The notes: generated by a model from the sequence alone, not told the origin. A stretch of 23,139 nt of DNA from Prevotella sp. CAG:924 (GCA_000431975.1 HF988415.1:1-23139), one strand, 5' to 3'. Positions 15,001-22,512 are shown, numbered from the stretch's first letter. Numbers and translations are program-made.

Positions 15001-15314
15001 ACAACTATCATGCCCGTAAGCAGCTATCGCCGGCAAATCTCATGCGGTACCGACACCGATCGTTGACAAACCATCATATAAAAAAAGCGTGTCAAGATAT
15101 CAATGACTGTTTCGAAAGATCACAGACCGTGATGATGACACATAAAATAGTTGAGCAGGATCAGTCTGAAACGACATGGTTATTGTCGGTAGCACATCAT
15201 TCTTTAAAAGCAAAAAAATCAGCCTGTAGTATTCTACTTTCCCATATCTTTAAATTTATATGGCAAAGTCAGAACTGCTACAGGCCAACAGCAATACGTT
15301 ATCATCAACGGTTG

Positions 15315-15360
15315 TACTCTTGAAAGGAGTGGTACGACTCTTTCTTCGTCTTTTAGAGTA
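15315..15360 (+). terminator. Possible terminator of the Phe/Tyr operon
   Basis: An outer stem TACTCT (15315-15320) with AGAGTA (15355-15360) encloses an inner stem GAAAG-AGT with ACTCTTTC (15322-15343, one bulged G, loop GGTACG). The inner hairpin is followed by TTTCTTCGTCTTTT. It lies about 320 bp after tyrA, which is far, so assignment to the operon is tentative. Confidence 0.4.
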
Positions 15361-15408
15361 TCCGGAATATAAATTCATCATCTCAGAAATTAAATTCTGA
15401 CACACATC

Positions 15409-15440
15409 CTTATATTCTCACCGACTTATATTCTCACCGA
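15409..15440. repeat. Exact 16-bp tandem duplication
   Basis: CTTATATTCTCACCGA is present twice, back to back (15409-15424 and 15425-15440), about 50 bp past the 3' end of the B3/B4 gene. It looks like a recent slippage or duplication event; no function is evident. Confidence 0.75.
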
Positions 15441-15487
15441 AGAACATCCCATAAGGATCAATCCGTCGGGACACATCCCTAATCTTC

Positions 15488-16159
15488 TTAATCTCCATAC
15501 AAATAGTATGTCCCGCCATCCGACTGACAGTATTTCCGTAATAAGTCTTGGATGAATTCAGCGTTCTGACCCACACGTTCCCGGTTACCATCATAACCAT
15601 TGATCAGCACAACGAGATGGGTTGTGTCCAGCGTCATCTTTGTACGCTCGTTGTCGGAGGTGGGAGTTCCCACGCCACCCGTCCGGTCACGATAGACGGG
15701 CAACCCGGCAATGTTGATCATACCACGGCCGATACCTTCATAAGGCTCGCCGTCACGTCCCACACCCAGCGTAAGTGTATCACCGTCAAACCGGTCGGCA
15801 TCGAAGCCACCTATGCTGTAACCATAAGCGATGGAGGCCAGATTGATCAGATCGACCAACGTATCGATCTGGTAGAGACTTTTGCCCTGCAGCAGCCGGC
15901 GGATAAGCGCCTCGCTGGCAGGACGGTAGCGGGAGGGATCCTTGCCGCAGGCCTTGTACACACGGCGCGTGGCTGCAATACCTGGCAACGTCTTCACCGA
16001 CTCCGTCGTCAACGTTTCGCACAGCCGTTTGCCCAACGCATCTATCTCCGCCCATAGCGGAGCACAATATTCAGAATTCTTCACCTCTGCCTCCAGACAG
16101 GCTCCTACAAAGGTAGGACAAACGGAAGAAATCTCGTCAGAAACAATAACTTTTATCAT
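15488..16159 (-). CDS. Free-standing B3/B4 domain protein (PheRS beta-subunit editing-domain homologue)
   Basis: A 223-residue cytoplasmic protein resembling the B3/B4 tRNA-binding/editing domain of the phenylalanyl-tRNA synthetase beta subunit (COG3382 family). Recognisable segments are LPGIAATRRVYKACGKDPSRYRP (about residues 59-81), SEALIRRLLQGKSLYQIDTLVDLINL, GGFDADRFDGDTLTLGVGRDGEPYEGIG and GGVGTPTSDNERTKMT. In PheRS this domain hydrolyses Tyr mischarged on tRNA-Phe; solo versions are widespread but mostly uncharacterised, so an amino-acid- or tRNA-related hydrolase or binder is inferred. It faces the Phe/Tyr operon tail to tail and is divergent from pyrB. A -7 element lies at 16179-16186. 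The ATG at 16159 follows directly, giving a short leader. Confidence 0.82.
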   Translation of the reverse strand: MIKVIVSDEISSVCPTFVGACLEAEVKNSEYCAPLWAEIDALGKRLCETLTTESVKTLPGIAATRRVYKACGKDPSRYRPASEALIRRLLQGKSLYQIDTLVDLINLASIAYGYSIGGFDADRFDGDTLTLGVGRDGEPYEGIGRGMINIAGLPVYRDRTGGVGTPTSDNERTKMTLDTTHLVVLINGYDGNRERVGQNAEFIQDLLRKYCQSDGGTYYLYGD

Positions 16160-16178
16160 AGCATCTGTTTTCTGTTTG

Positions 16179-16186
16179 CAAAGGTA
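16179..16186 (-). promoter_or_regulatory. -7 promoter element of the B3/B4 gene
   Basis: On the minus strand this reads TACCTTTG, a full match to TAnnTTTG, 19 nt before the start codon at 16159. The -33 region is AT-rich without a clear TTTG. Transcription would start roughly 12 nt before the ATG. Confidence 0.6.
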
Positions 16187-16240
16187 ACAAATAAAATAAA
16201 TCTAATCGTCATTTTATCTTTTTATCAATAAAAAGGACGG

Positions 16241-16267
16241 TTGATTGAAAAAATAGCTGTACCTTAG
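16241..16267 (+). promoter_or_regulatory. Probable promoter of pyrB-pyrI-glyA
   Basis: TACCTTAG (16260-16267) differs from TAnnTTTG at one position. TTGA lies upstream at 16241-16244 with a short 15-nt spacer. The pyrB ATG is at 16299. The leader is too short for an attenuator, and I see no pyrimidine-responsive element. Confidence 0.4.
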
Positions 16268-16298
16268 CAGACGAAAATACAACTCTCATTTAGAATAG

Positions 16299-17246
16299 AT
16301 GGAAAAACATAATTTTGTGACCATTGCCGACCTTTCGAGAGAGCGCTTGATGTATCTTCTCGAAATGGCGCAAGAGTTTGAGAAACACCCTAATCGCGAC
16401 CTGTTACGCGGTAAGGTAGTAGCCACGCTATTTTTTGAACCCTCCACTCGTACCCAACTCAGTTTTCAAACAGCGGCCAATCGTTTAGGCGCACGCGTCA
16501 TCGGCTTCTCCGATGCCAAGACATCCAGCACCACCAAAGGCGAGACCCTCAAGGACACCATCCTCATGGTAAGCAACTATGCCGATGTCATCGCCATGCG
16601 CCATTATATAGAAGGTGCCGCACAGTATGCCAGCGAGATTGCTCCCGTACCTATCATCAATGCAGGTGACGGAGCACACATGCATCCATCACAGTGCCTA
16701 CTTGATCTCTACTCCATCTATAAGACCCAAGGAACACTCGACAATCTGAACATCTATCTTGTTGGTGACCTGAAATACGGTCGCACCGTCCACTCCCTCA
16801 TCATGGCCATGCGCCATTTCAATCCCACGTTCCATTTCATCGCTCCCAAAGAATTGGCCATGCCCGACGAGTACAAACTCTATTGTGACGAGCACGGCAT
16901 CAGATACGAGGAGCACACTGAGTTCAATGAAGACGTCATCGCACAGGCCGATATCCTGTATATGACCCGTGTACAGAAGGAACGTTTCTCTGACCTCATC
17001 GAATACGAGCGCGTGAAGAATATCTACATCCTTCACAACAGCATGCTTCAGAAGGCCAAACCCAATATGAAGATCCTGCACCCCCTGCCCCGTGTCAACG
17101 AGATCGCCTACGATGTGGACGACAACCCGCACGCCTACTACATCCAGCAGGCCAAGAACGGTCTCTACGCCCGCGAGGCTATCTTCTGCTACTGCCTCGG
17201 CATCTCACTCGACGAGGTGAAAAACGACAAGAACATTATCGAGTGA
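16299..17246 (+). CDS. pyrB: Aspartate carbamoyltransferase, catalytic subunit
   Basis: A 315-residue enzyme joining carbamoyl phosphate and aspartate to carbamoyl-aspartate, the second step of pyrimidine synthesis. The carbamoyl-phosphate loop FFEPSTRT (S49-T50-R51-T52) and the 80s loop SSTTKGET (K80) are intact. HMHPSQCLLDLY, the aspartate-domain MTRVQKERF and ILHPLPRVNEI are also present. Length is normal for the class that binds a PyrI regulatory subunit, and pyrI follows after 67 bp. The pair should form the 2(c3):3(r2) dodecamer with nucleotide feedback. The ATG at 16299 gives the usual N-terminus. Confidence 0.97.
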   Translation: MEKHNFVTIADLSRERLMYLLEMAQEFEKHPNRDLLRGKVVATLFFEPSTRTQLSFQTAANRLGARVIGFSDAKTSSTTKGETLKDTILMVSNYADVIAMRHYIEGAAQYASEIAPVPIINAGDGAHMHPSQCLLDLYSIYKTQGTLDNLNIYLVGDLKYGRTVHSLIMAMRHFNPTFHFIAPKELAMPDEYKLYCDEHGIRYEEHTEFNEDVIAQADILYMTRVQKERFSDLIEYERVKNIYILHNSMLQKAKPNMKILHPLPRVNEIAYDVDDNPHAYYIQQAKNGLYAREAIFCYCLGISLDEVKNDKNIIE

Positions 17247-17313
17247 TAAGTTGGCCGGCGTGCAACCACGCTGATACCGACTATGTATTATAGACTATAT
17301 TAATACGGAACAC

Positions 17314-17769
17314 ATGAGTAGAAAAGAATTGCTCGTCGCCGCTATCAAGAACGGCACCGTGATCGACCATATACCCGCCGAGAAGACATATCAAGTGGTG
17401 AGCCTGCTCCATCTGCAGGATCTCGATGTACCCGTCACCATCGGCTACAACCTGCCCTCAAACAAAATCGGACGCAAGGGCATTATCAAGATCAGCGACA
17501 AATACTTCACCGATGAGGAGATCTCACGCCTCTCTGTCGTAGCTCCGAAGATTGTGCTCAATCAGATCGAGAACTATGAGGTGGTAGAGAAGAAGACCGT
17601 TGAGACCCCCGACGAACTCCACGGCATCGTGCGTTGCAACAATCCCAAGTGCATCTGCAACAACGAGCCCATGGACACCTATTTCACCATCGTCGACAAG
17701 GTGCGCGGCATCCTCAAATGCCACTATTGCGACAAGGAGCAGCAGATCAACGACGTAAAGTTAGTGTAA
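17314..17769 (+). CDS. pyrI: Aspartate carbamoyltransferase, regulatory subunit
   Basis: A 151-residue nucleotide-binding partner of PyrB. Residues 1 to about 100 are the allosteric domain (AIKNGTVIDHIPAEKTYQVVSLL, NLPSNKIGRKGIIKI). Residues 101-151 are the zinc domain that docks on the catalytic chain, with C108-x4-C113 and C136-x2-C139 as the four ligands. All key elements are present, so UTP/CTP inhibition is expected. The gene follows pyrB and precedes glyA by 30 bp. Confidence 0.97.
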   Translation: MSRKELLVAAIKNGTVIDHIPAEKTYQVVSLLHLQDLDVPVTIGYNLPSNKIGRKGIIKISDKYFTDEEISRLSVVAPKIVLNQIENYEVVEKKTVETPDELHGIVRCNNPKCICNNEPMDTYFTIVDKVRGILKCHYCDKEQQINDVKLV

Positions 17770-17799
17770 CGATTCATCATTTCTAAAATAACATTCACA

Positions 17800-19080
17800 A
17801 TGAGAAAAGACCAGGAAATTTTTGATCTCATCGAAAACGAGCATCAGCGCCAGCTGAAAGGTATGGAGCTCATTGCTTCCGAGAACTTCGTGAGCGACGA
17901 GGTGATGGCCGCCATGGGCAGCTACCTCACCAACAAGTACGCCGAAGGCCTTCCCGGTAAGCGCTACTACGGCGGTTGCCAAGTGGTCGACCAGGTGGAA
18001 ACCATCGCCATCGAACGCGTGAAGAAACTTTTCGGTGCCGAATTTGCCAACGTGCAGCCTCACTCCGGTGCACAGGCCAACCAGGCTGTCTTACTCGCCT
18101 GTCTGAATCCCGGTGACACCTTCATGGGTCTCGACCTCGACCAGGGCGGTCACCTCTCACACGGATCAGCCGTCAATACCTCAGGCATACTCTATCATCA
18201 CATCGGCTACACCCTCAACCGTGAGACCGGTCGTGTCGACTACGATGAGATGGAACGCCTGGCCTTGGAGCACAAGCCCAAACTGATCATCGGCGGTGGC
18301 TCTGCCTATAGCCGTGAGTGGGACTACGAGCGCATGCGTAAGATTGCCGATGAGGTAGGAGCTCTCCTTATGATCGACATGGCACATCCCGCCGGACTCA
18401 TTGCCGCCGGTCTGCTCAAGAATCCTGTGAAGTACGCTCATATCGTCACCACCACGACGCACAAGACCCTGCGTGGTCCTCGTGGAGGCGTGATCCTGAT
18501 CGGAAAGGACTTTGAGAATCCCTGGGGCAAGAAGACCAAGAAGGGTGTCATCCGCAAGATGTCATCGCTTATCAACAGTGCCGTGTTCCCCGGCAACCAG
18601 GGTGGCCCGCTCGAGCATGTCATTGCCGCCAAGGCTGTCGGCTTCGGTGAGAACCTCCTGCCTTCATGGAAGGAGTATGCCACACAGGTAAAGACCAACG
18701 CCGCTGTATTGGCACAGGCTCTTATCGACCATGGCTTCGATATTGTCAGCGGTGGCACGGACAACCACTCTATGCTCCTTGACCTCCGCAAGAAGTATCC
18801 CGAGCTGACGGGTAAGGTAGCTGAGACCGCTCTCGTAGCTGCCGACATCACAGTGAACAAGAACGCTGTGCCTTACGACGAGCGTAGCCCGATGCTCACC
18901 AGCGGCATCCGTCTCGGAACAGCTGCCATGACTACCCGTGGCGCCAAGGAAGACATGATGCATCTCATCGCCGACCTCATCGACGAAGTACTCGCCGATC
19001 CTGAGAATGATCAGGTGATCGCCCGCGTACGCGAGAAGGTCAATGACACGATGAAGAACTATCCGCTCTTCGCATACTAA
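17800..19080 (+). CDS. glyA: Serine hydroxymethyltransferase
   Basis: A 426-residue PLP enzyme interconverting serine plus tetrahydrofolate with glycine plus 5,10-methylenetetrahydrofolate. LIASENFVSDEVMAAMGSYL, NKYAEGLPGKRYYGGC, NVQPHSGAQANQAV, MDMAHPAGLIAAG-type MIDMAHPAGLI and TTTTHKTLRGPRGG are present, with the PLP lysine at K222. Length and motifs are standard for the bacterial enzyme. It lies only 30 bp after pyrI and upstream of a strong terminator, so it is probably the last gene of a pyrB-pyrI-glyA transcript. This ties one-carbon supply for thymidylate and purines to pyrimidine synthesis. Confidence 0.98.
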   Translation: MRKDQEIFDLIENEHQRQLKGMELIASENFVSDEVMAAMGSYLTNKYAEGLPGKRYYGGCQVVDQVETIAIERVKKLFGAEFANVQPHSGAQANQAVLLACLNPGDTFMGLDLDQGGHLSHGSAVNTSGILYHHIGYTLNRETGRVDYDEMERLALEHKPKLIIGGGSAYSREWDYERMRKIADEVGALLMIDMAHPAGLIAAGLLKNPVKYAHIVTTTTHKTLRGPRGGVILIGKDFENPWGKKTKKGVIRKMSSLINSAVFPGNQGGPLEHVIAAKAVGFGENLLPSWKEYATQVKTNAAVLAQALIDHGFDIVSGGTDNHSMLLDLRKKYPELTGKVAETALVAADITVNKNAVPYDERSPMLTSGIRLGTAAMTTRGAKEDMMHLIADLIDEVLADPENDQVIARVREKVNDTMKNYPLFAY

Positions 19081-19144
19081 GCCTTTTCTCCTGCAAGGAA
19101 GACACGCCACGTGTCCTCCGGCAGGACAGGACAAAATAACACAC

Positions 19145-19185
19145 AAGGCCGCAGAGACTCACCCAAGGGTCTCTGCGGCCTTTTT
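19145..19185 (+). terminator. Rho-independent terminator of the pyrB-pyrI-glyA operon
   Basis: AAGGCCGCAGAGAC (19145-19158) and GTCTCTGCGGCCTT (19169-19182) form a perfect 14-bp stem with a 10-nt loop. The T run covers 19181-19185. It lies 64 bp after the glyA stop codon. Confidence 0.93.
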
Positions 19186-19641
19186 CTATTCGTATTCTAT
19201 ATTTCCGGGGCGTGATTCCCGACGAGCCTCACAGGGCGCTCTGACGACCGTATTCAGACACGTAAGAGATCGATGCGGACGCGTAGGGAGTCTATACTAT
19301 AGAGAAAAGGGACGAGGGTATAATAGCTCTAAAAAGCCATATACGGATCTGAATATAAGACCGGGCAGCCTATGCCCGACAGCAGCAGAGGGTGACAGGG
19401 ACCAAGTATGACACGGTTCTGATTACACGCTCTGGATCATTTCTAGGGCGTTGGTTCCATCCTATATCGTCCCGCCAACCATCCGCATGCTCTACTTGTT
19501 CCAAGAGTATATGAAGCTCAGCATCCGCTGTCTCACCTTACCTTTATTAGGACCCGCCTGTCTTACTCTGCGCTATCCATACGTCAGCCACATCCTTCTT
19601 ATGGCTGTTTCTACCACCATCTGTAGCCCCTTCATGCTTTC

Positions 19642-19737
19642 CCTTCCCCAAGCTACGGGGAAGGCCACCGCTCATACAAACGACCGTCAGCGTAGGTCTC
19701 TACAAGGTGGCCTTTTCCCTCTTTTGAAGGGCAAGGG
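19642..19737. repeat. Cluster of overlapping inverted repeats
   Basis: CCTTCCCC (19642-19649) pairs with GGGGAAGG (19657-19664). AAGGCCACC (19661-19669) pairs with GGTGGCCTT (19706-19714), sharing bases with the first stem. A third, imperfect pairing joins CCTTTTCCCT (19711-19720) with AGGGCAAGG (19728-19736). The arms are related in sequence and compete for pairing. It could be an intergenic repeat element, a remnant of a small transposable sequence, or a structured RNA. Confidence 0.5.
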
Positions 19738-19853
19738 GCAACCGATGCCGAGCCATCGTCAGCATTCACGAAATCGGTTCTCCGGTCGCTGGGACAGACA
19801 TGCACATCCGGTATGGGATAGTGCCCTGAAAGCCGTCTTCAGCTTGCCGGTTT

Positions 19854-20306
19854 TTACCTGTCTTTCGGCACGAAGGTCTCCCATGTCTGATCATCGTAGA
19901 AGATCCGTATCTCTGTGATGCGGCGTTGAGGCTTGTCAATAAATTTCACTACTGTTTTTTGCTGCTGCACATTGCCGGACGATACAACGGGCTCCGTAGC
20001 CGGCTGTGTGGCAACCTCAGATGTATCGTCGGCAGGCTGCCCGTCAGCACCAAAGAGGGTGGGAGCATCTGCAGGAGCAGACTCAGCCTGACTGGTGTAC
20101 ATCTCTCCCGAGCCGAACATCAACCAGTCGACCGACACATTCGGCATGCGTTCGTGGATCGACTCTACCATGCTGAGACTCGGTTTGGTGCGCCCGTTGA
20201 AGACACCGCTAAGCGAAGCCTCCGATATGCCTGTGTACTGAGCGAACACTTTTTGTGTCATATGATTGCTTTCCATCAGTTGTCTGATCCGATCTTTCAT
20301 TTCCAT
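19854..20306 (-). CDS. XRE-family helix-turn-helix transcriptional regulator
   Basis: A 150-residue regulator. Residues about 4-60 form an HTH of the Cro/CI type (MKDRIRQLMESNHMTQKVFA, YTGISEASLSGVFNGRTKPS), followed by VSVDWLMFGSGEMY, a segment very common in the Bacteroidetes version of this family. Residues about 75-125 are a low-complexity linker rich in Ala, Pro and Thr. The last 25 residues (FIDKPQRRITEIRIFYDDQTWETFVP) form a short conserved-looking tail. The start at 20306 begins the HTH; an in-frame ATG at 20375 would add 23 residues of unusual composition. The promoter is far upstream (20600-20630), leaving a leader of nearly 290 nt. The target is unknown; self-regulation is plausible. 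Confidence 0.85.
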   Translation of the reverse strand: MEMKDRIRQLMESNHMTQKVFAQYTGISEASLSGVFNGRTKPSLSMVESIHERMPNVSVDWLMFGSGEMYTSQAESAPADAPTLFGADGQPADDTSEVATQPATEPVVSSGNVQQQKTVVKFIDKPQRRITEIRIFYDDQTWETFVPKDR

Positions 20307-20381
20307 CGTTTTATCTTTTTTAAGTCTGTGGACTGTCTCTTTGATGAAGCCCTCCCCATGTCCGACTGACGGCATCCATCG

Positions 20382-20492
20382 TCACATCTCTAGGATCCCG
20401 TCACCTTCCTTCCGATTCATGATTGTCGTCGGAAAAGATGTTCGTCTGTCTCCTTTCCATTCACCAGCATTCTCTTTTCTTCTTTCTTCCAT
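20382..20492 (-). CDS. Possible small upstream ORF in the XRE leader
   Basis: A 36-codon open frame, charged and beginning MEERRKENAGEWKG, ending 75 bp before the XRE ATG. It lies wholly within the predicted long leader. I recognise no motif, and an open frame of this length may occur by chance. It is listed because the leader otherwise has no explanation. Confidence 0.2.
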   Translation of the reverse strand: MEERRKENAGEWKGDRRTSFPTTIMNRKEGDGILEM

Positions 20493-20599
20493 GAGACACC
20501 TGAGTCCTTATTCAGAGACGGGGCAACGGAACGCCGGACACTGTTGAAGGAGCGATCAGCTACTTTTAAGGGTAGAGAAAGGCTCTTTCATCGTATTTG

Positions 20600-20630
20600 C
20601 AAAGTTAAAACAATAATTTGAAATATGCAA
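20600..20630 (-). promoter_or_regulatory. Promoter of the XRE regulator
   Basis: On the minus strand TAACTTTG (20607-20600) is a full match to the -7 element. TTGC (20630-20627) sits exactly 19 nt upstream, the same pair as at the GH20 promoter. The next gene start on this strand is the regulator at 20306, so the leader would be unusually long for this phylum. Confidence 0.7.
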
Positions 20631-20717
20631 CTGAAATCTAAATTATTTAATTACCAATATTCACAATTTAATATATTAAATATATAAATTCAAACCACTA
20701 AAGAATAAAGATATACG

Positions 20718-20751
20718 TTCGCATTTTTAAATGCGAATTCCCTTTTGGGAA
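20718..20751. repeat. Two adjacent short hairpins
   Basis: TTCGCATTT (20718-20726) and AAATGCGAA (20729-20737) are perfect 9-bp arms separated by two bases. Immediately next, TTCCC (20738-20742) and GGGAA (20747-20751) form a second hairpin. They stand out in the surrounding AT-rich DNA and could be an operator or a structured RNA element. Confidence 0.5.
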
Positions 20752-21426
20752 AATAGAGGTATCAAATTATGGAACATTTTAATGTAAAATACTGATTTAT
20801 AAGCCTATAATCATAGATATAAGAATGTAAATACACCCTATTTCTCACTAAAATGGACACTTAAAAGCCATTCTCATCTTTCTGTCTTTGGCCGATTTTA
20901 TATAAATGTCTGATTTTTAATGTATTATAGTGTGTGTATATGCCTGTATAAAAATTCATTCATATTTGTAAAACATGACATTTGAATTTACAAACTGCAA
21001 TCTATATTCTTTGAACACCTATGCAAGGTTCTTTTAATATATGAATTCAAAGTTGTTTGATTTACAATATTAAAATGTAAATAGTTGAATATGCAAGCAT
21101 TAAAATCTAAACGATTGCTAATTCTGAATTACGAAGTCTCTTGATCTCTCGTTTTTTACGAGAAGGCCGCCAATGCCTCCCGTCCCCCGGAAAAGCCAAA
21201 ACGATGGCATTCTCAGAGGCTCTTTTTCAGACTTACTCCCCTATTTTTCAGCTACTTAAACCTCAAAAAGACCCTCCTGAAAGATCGTGAGTTTTGAGCA
21301 AAAAAGAGCTGTTTTATGCCTTCATACGTCCATTCACCCCCTTCTGAGAGTAGGAAATAGGGCAAAAAGTAGATAAAAAGCCATTCAAAAACAGTGATAA
21401 AAGTGCTAACAAATCTTAATTAGCCA

Positions 21427-21476
21427 TTCCGCAAAAATAAAGGGACTTCTACCCTGCTCATTGCGGAAGAAGTCCC
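21427..21476 (-). terminator. Terminator after holA with two competing stems
   Basis: GGGACTTCT (21442-21450) and AGAAGTCCC (21468-21476) form a 9-bp stem; on the minus strand it is followed by TTTATTTTT, as in an intrinsic terminator for holA. A second perfect inverted repeat, TTCCGCAA (21427-21434) with TTGCGGAA (21461-21468), overlaps the loop and the T-tract, so the two structures exclude each other. Confidence 0.7.
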
Positions 21477-21483
21477 CATGGAT

Positions 21484-22512
21484 TTAATGAAGTATGAAGA
21501 AGAGCAATTCCTGCATCAGATCGGCATTGCTCGTATTCGGATTGTCCACTCCCTTCACCTTCGCGTCAGTGCGTTCGATAGCTTTCAGGATCTGCAGGGT
21601 CTTAGTTGCCGAATAATTACGCATGGCCGTCAGGTAAGCCTCTGCACTGTACTTCGACCTCAACTCTAATCCTTCGGCCAGCATCTGTGGATCGTTGCGG
21701 TTGGGTACGTAGAAGGCGATCATCAGATTCTGGAAAAACGCATACAGCGAGGGCAACAATGTGAAGAAGGTATCCTTCTTTTGGTTGCTGGTAAAATATT
21801 TCATAATCATGTTGGCCTTGACTACATCACGCTTCACGATGGCGTCCCGCAGCTCAAACCAGTTAAAGTCCTTGCTGATGCCGATATTGCGCTCCACCAC
21901 TTCGGGGGTCACTCTCCTATCGTTCTCCGGTAGGACGACCAGCAGTTTATTGAGCTCTGAGGTGAGGCGGTGAAGATCGGCTCCCACGTGCTCCGCTATC
22001 ATCGACGCGCTCTTGTCGTCGGCGGCCGCCTTGTGTGTGGCAAGCCATCCCTTGATGAATCCGGGCAGCTGCCAGTCGCGCATCTTCTTCGACTCGAACA
22101 CGATGCCGTTGCGCTCGGCTCCCGCCACCCATTTCTTACGCCGGTCCACCGTACCGTTCTTATAAGCTATCACGAGAACCGTCGTCTGCAATGGCTTGGC
22201 GAGATACTTCTCCAGCTTATCCAACTGGCGCACGTTCTGTGCCTCCTTGACGATCACCACGCGGTGGGCAGCCATCATGGGATAGGACATGGCCATGTCG
22301 ACGATCTTACCGACCGTCACGTCCGCCCCGAACACCACGTCCTGATTGAACGCCTGTTCGTCGGGTGTGAGCACATGTTGCTGGATATAGTCGGTGATGG
22401 CGTCTATATAATAAGGTTCGTCACCCATCAGCAGATAGACAGGCTGGTACTCGCCTTTCTTGAGACTGCGCATGATGGTGTCGAACGTCACTACAGATTT
22501 CTTCTCAGGCAT
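21484..22512 (-). CDS. holA: DNA polymerase III subunit delta
   Basis: A 342-residue AAA+-fold clamp-loader subunit that opens the beta sliding clamp. The N-terminal YQPVYLLMGDEPYYIDAITDYI, then FNQDVVFGADVTVGKIVDMAMSYPMMAAHRVVIVKEAQNV and YLAKPLQTTVLVIAYKNGTVDRRKKWV are typical of HolA, as are IAEHVGADLHRLTSELNKLLV and ISKDFNWFELRDAIVKRDVVKA farther on. Length is as expected. It carries no nucleotide-binding P-loop, which is normal for delta. It is transcribed divergently from the nuclease-fold gene, with 111 bp between start codons. Confidence 0.95.
   Translation of the reverse strand: MPEKKSVVTFDTIMRSLKKGEYQPVYLLMGDEPYYIDAITDYIQQHVLTPDEQAFNQDVVFGADVTVGKIVDMAMSYPMMAAHRVVIVKEAQNVRQLDKLEKYLAKPLQTTVLVIAYKNGTVDRRKKWVAGAERNGIVFESKKMRDWQLPGFIKGWLATHKAAADDKSASMIAEHVGADLHRLTSELNKLLVVLPENDRRVTPEVVERNIGISKDFNWFELRDAIVKRDVVKANMIMKYFTSNQKKDTFFTLLPSLYAFFQNLMIAFYVPNRNDPQMLAEGLELRSKYSAEAYLTAMRNYSATKTLQILKAIERTDAKVKGVDNPNTSNADLMQELLFFILH

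Larger units (their letters stand above)
15001..15487. other. Convergent gap after the Phe/Tyr operon
   Basis: No gene is supported. The region is AT-richer than the genes around it. It holds a possible terminator at 15315-15360, a small palindrome at 15383-15400 (TCAGAA/TTCTGA) and an exact 16-bp tandem duplication at 15409-15440. A short open frame at 15042-15323 has no recognisable sequence. Confidence 0.6.
19081..19853. other. Convergent intergenic region with terminator and inverted repeats
   Basis: Between glyA (plus) and the XRE regulator (minus). It contains the glyA terminator (19145-19185) and a cluster of overlapping inverted repeats (19642-19737). An open frame at 19451-19918 on the plus strand gives a Pro/Arg/Ser-rich protein with no recognisable motifs, crosses the 3' end of the regulator gene and is judged spurious. 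No RNA gene was identified. Confidence 0.6.
20307..21483. other. Long noncoding region, strongly AT-rich in its middle
   Basis: This spans the XRE leader (20307-20595), its promoter, a conspicuously AT-rich block (about 20605-21130) and a less AT-rich part up to the holA terminator. No gene is supported. The AT-rich block contains two adjacent hairpins (20718-20751), an inverted repeat TTTGTAAA/TTTACAAA (20965-20972 and 20987-20994), and degenerate copies of a motif resembling CTGAAATCTAAATT (20631, 20995, 21100). A further hairpin, TCTCGT/ACGAGA, lies at 21147-21163. Confidence 0.6.

Noticed and set aside
15042..15323. 93-codon open frame after tyrA
   Set aside because: Composition is random-looking, there is no promoter or recognisable domain, and codon use differs from the neighbours.
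16187..16298. Pyrimidine attenuator or leader peptide before pyrB
   Set aside because: The leader is only about 30 nt after the likely -7 element, with no hairpin, terminator or leader ORF.
19451..19918. 155-codon open frame in the convergent gap
   Set aside because: No motif, unusual composition, overlap with the XRE gene's 3' end and strong inverted repeats inside it all argue against coding.
20307..20375. Extended start of the XRE regulator at 20375
   Set aside because: The 23 added residues precede the HTH and are not typical of the family. The ATG at 20306 fits the family N-terminus.
20605..21130. CRISPR array or replication origin in the AT-rich block
   Set aside because: The repeats are degenerate and not regularly spaced, and no DnaA-box cluster or cas gene is seen.
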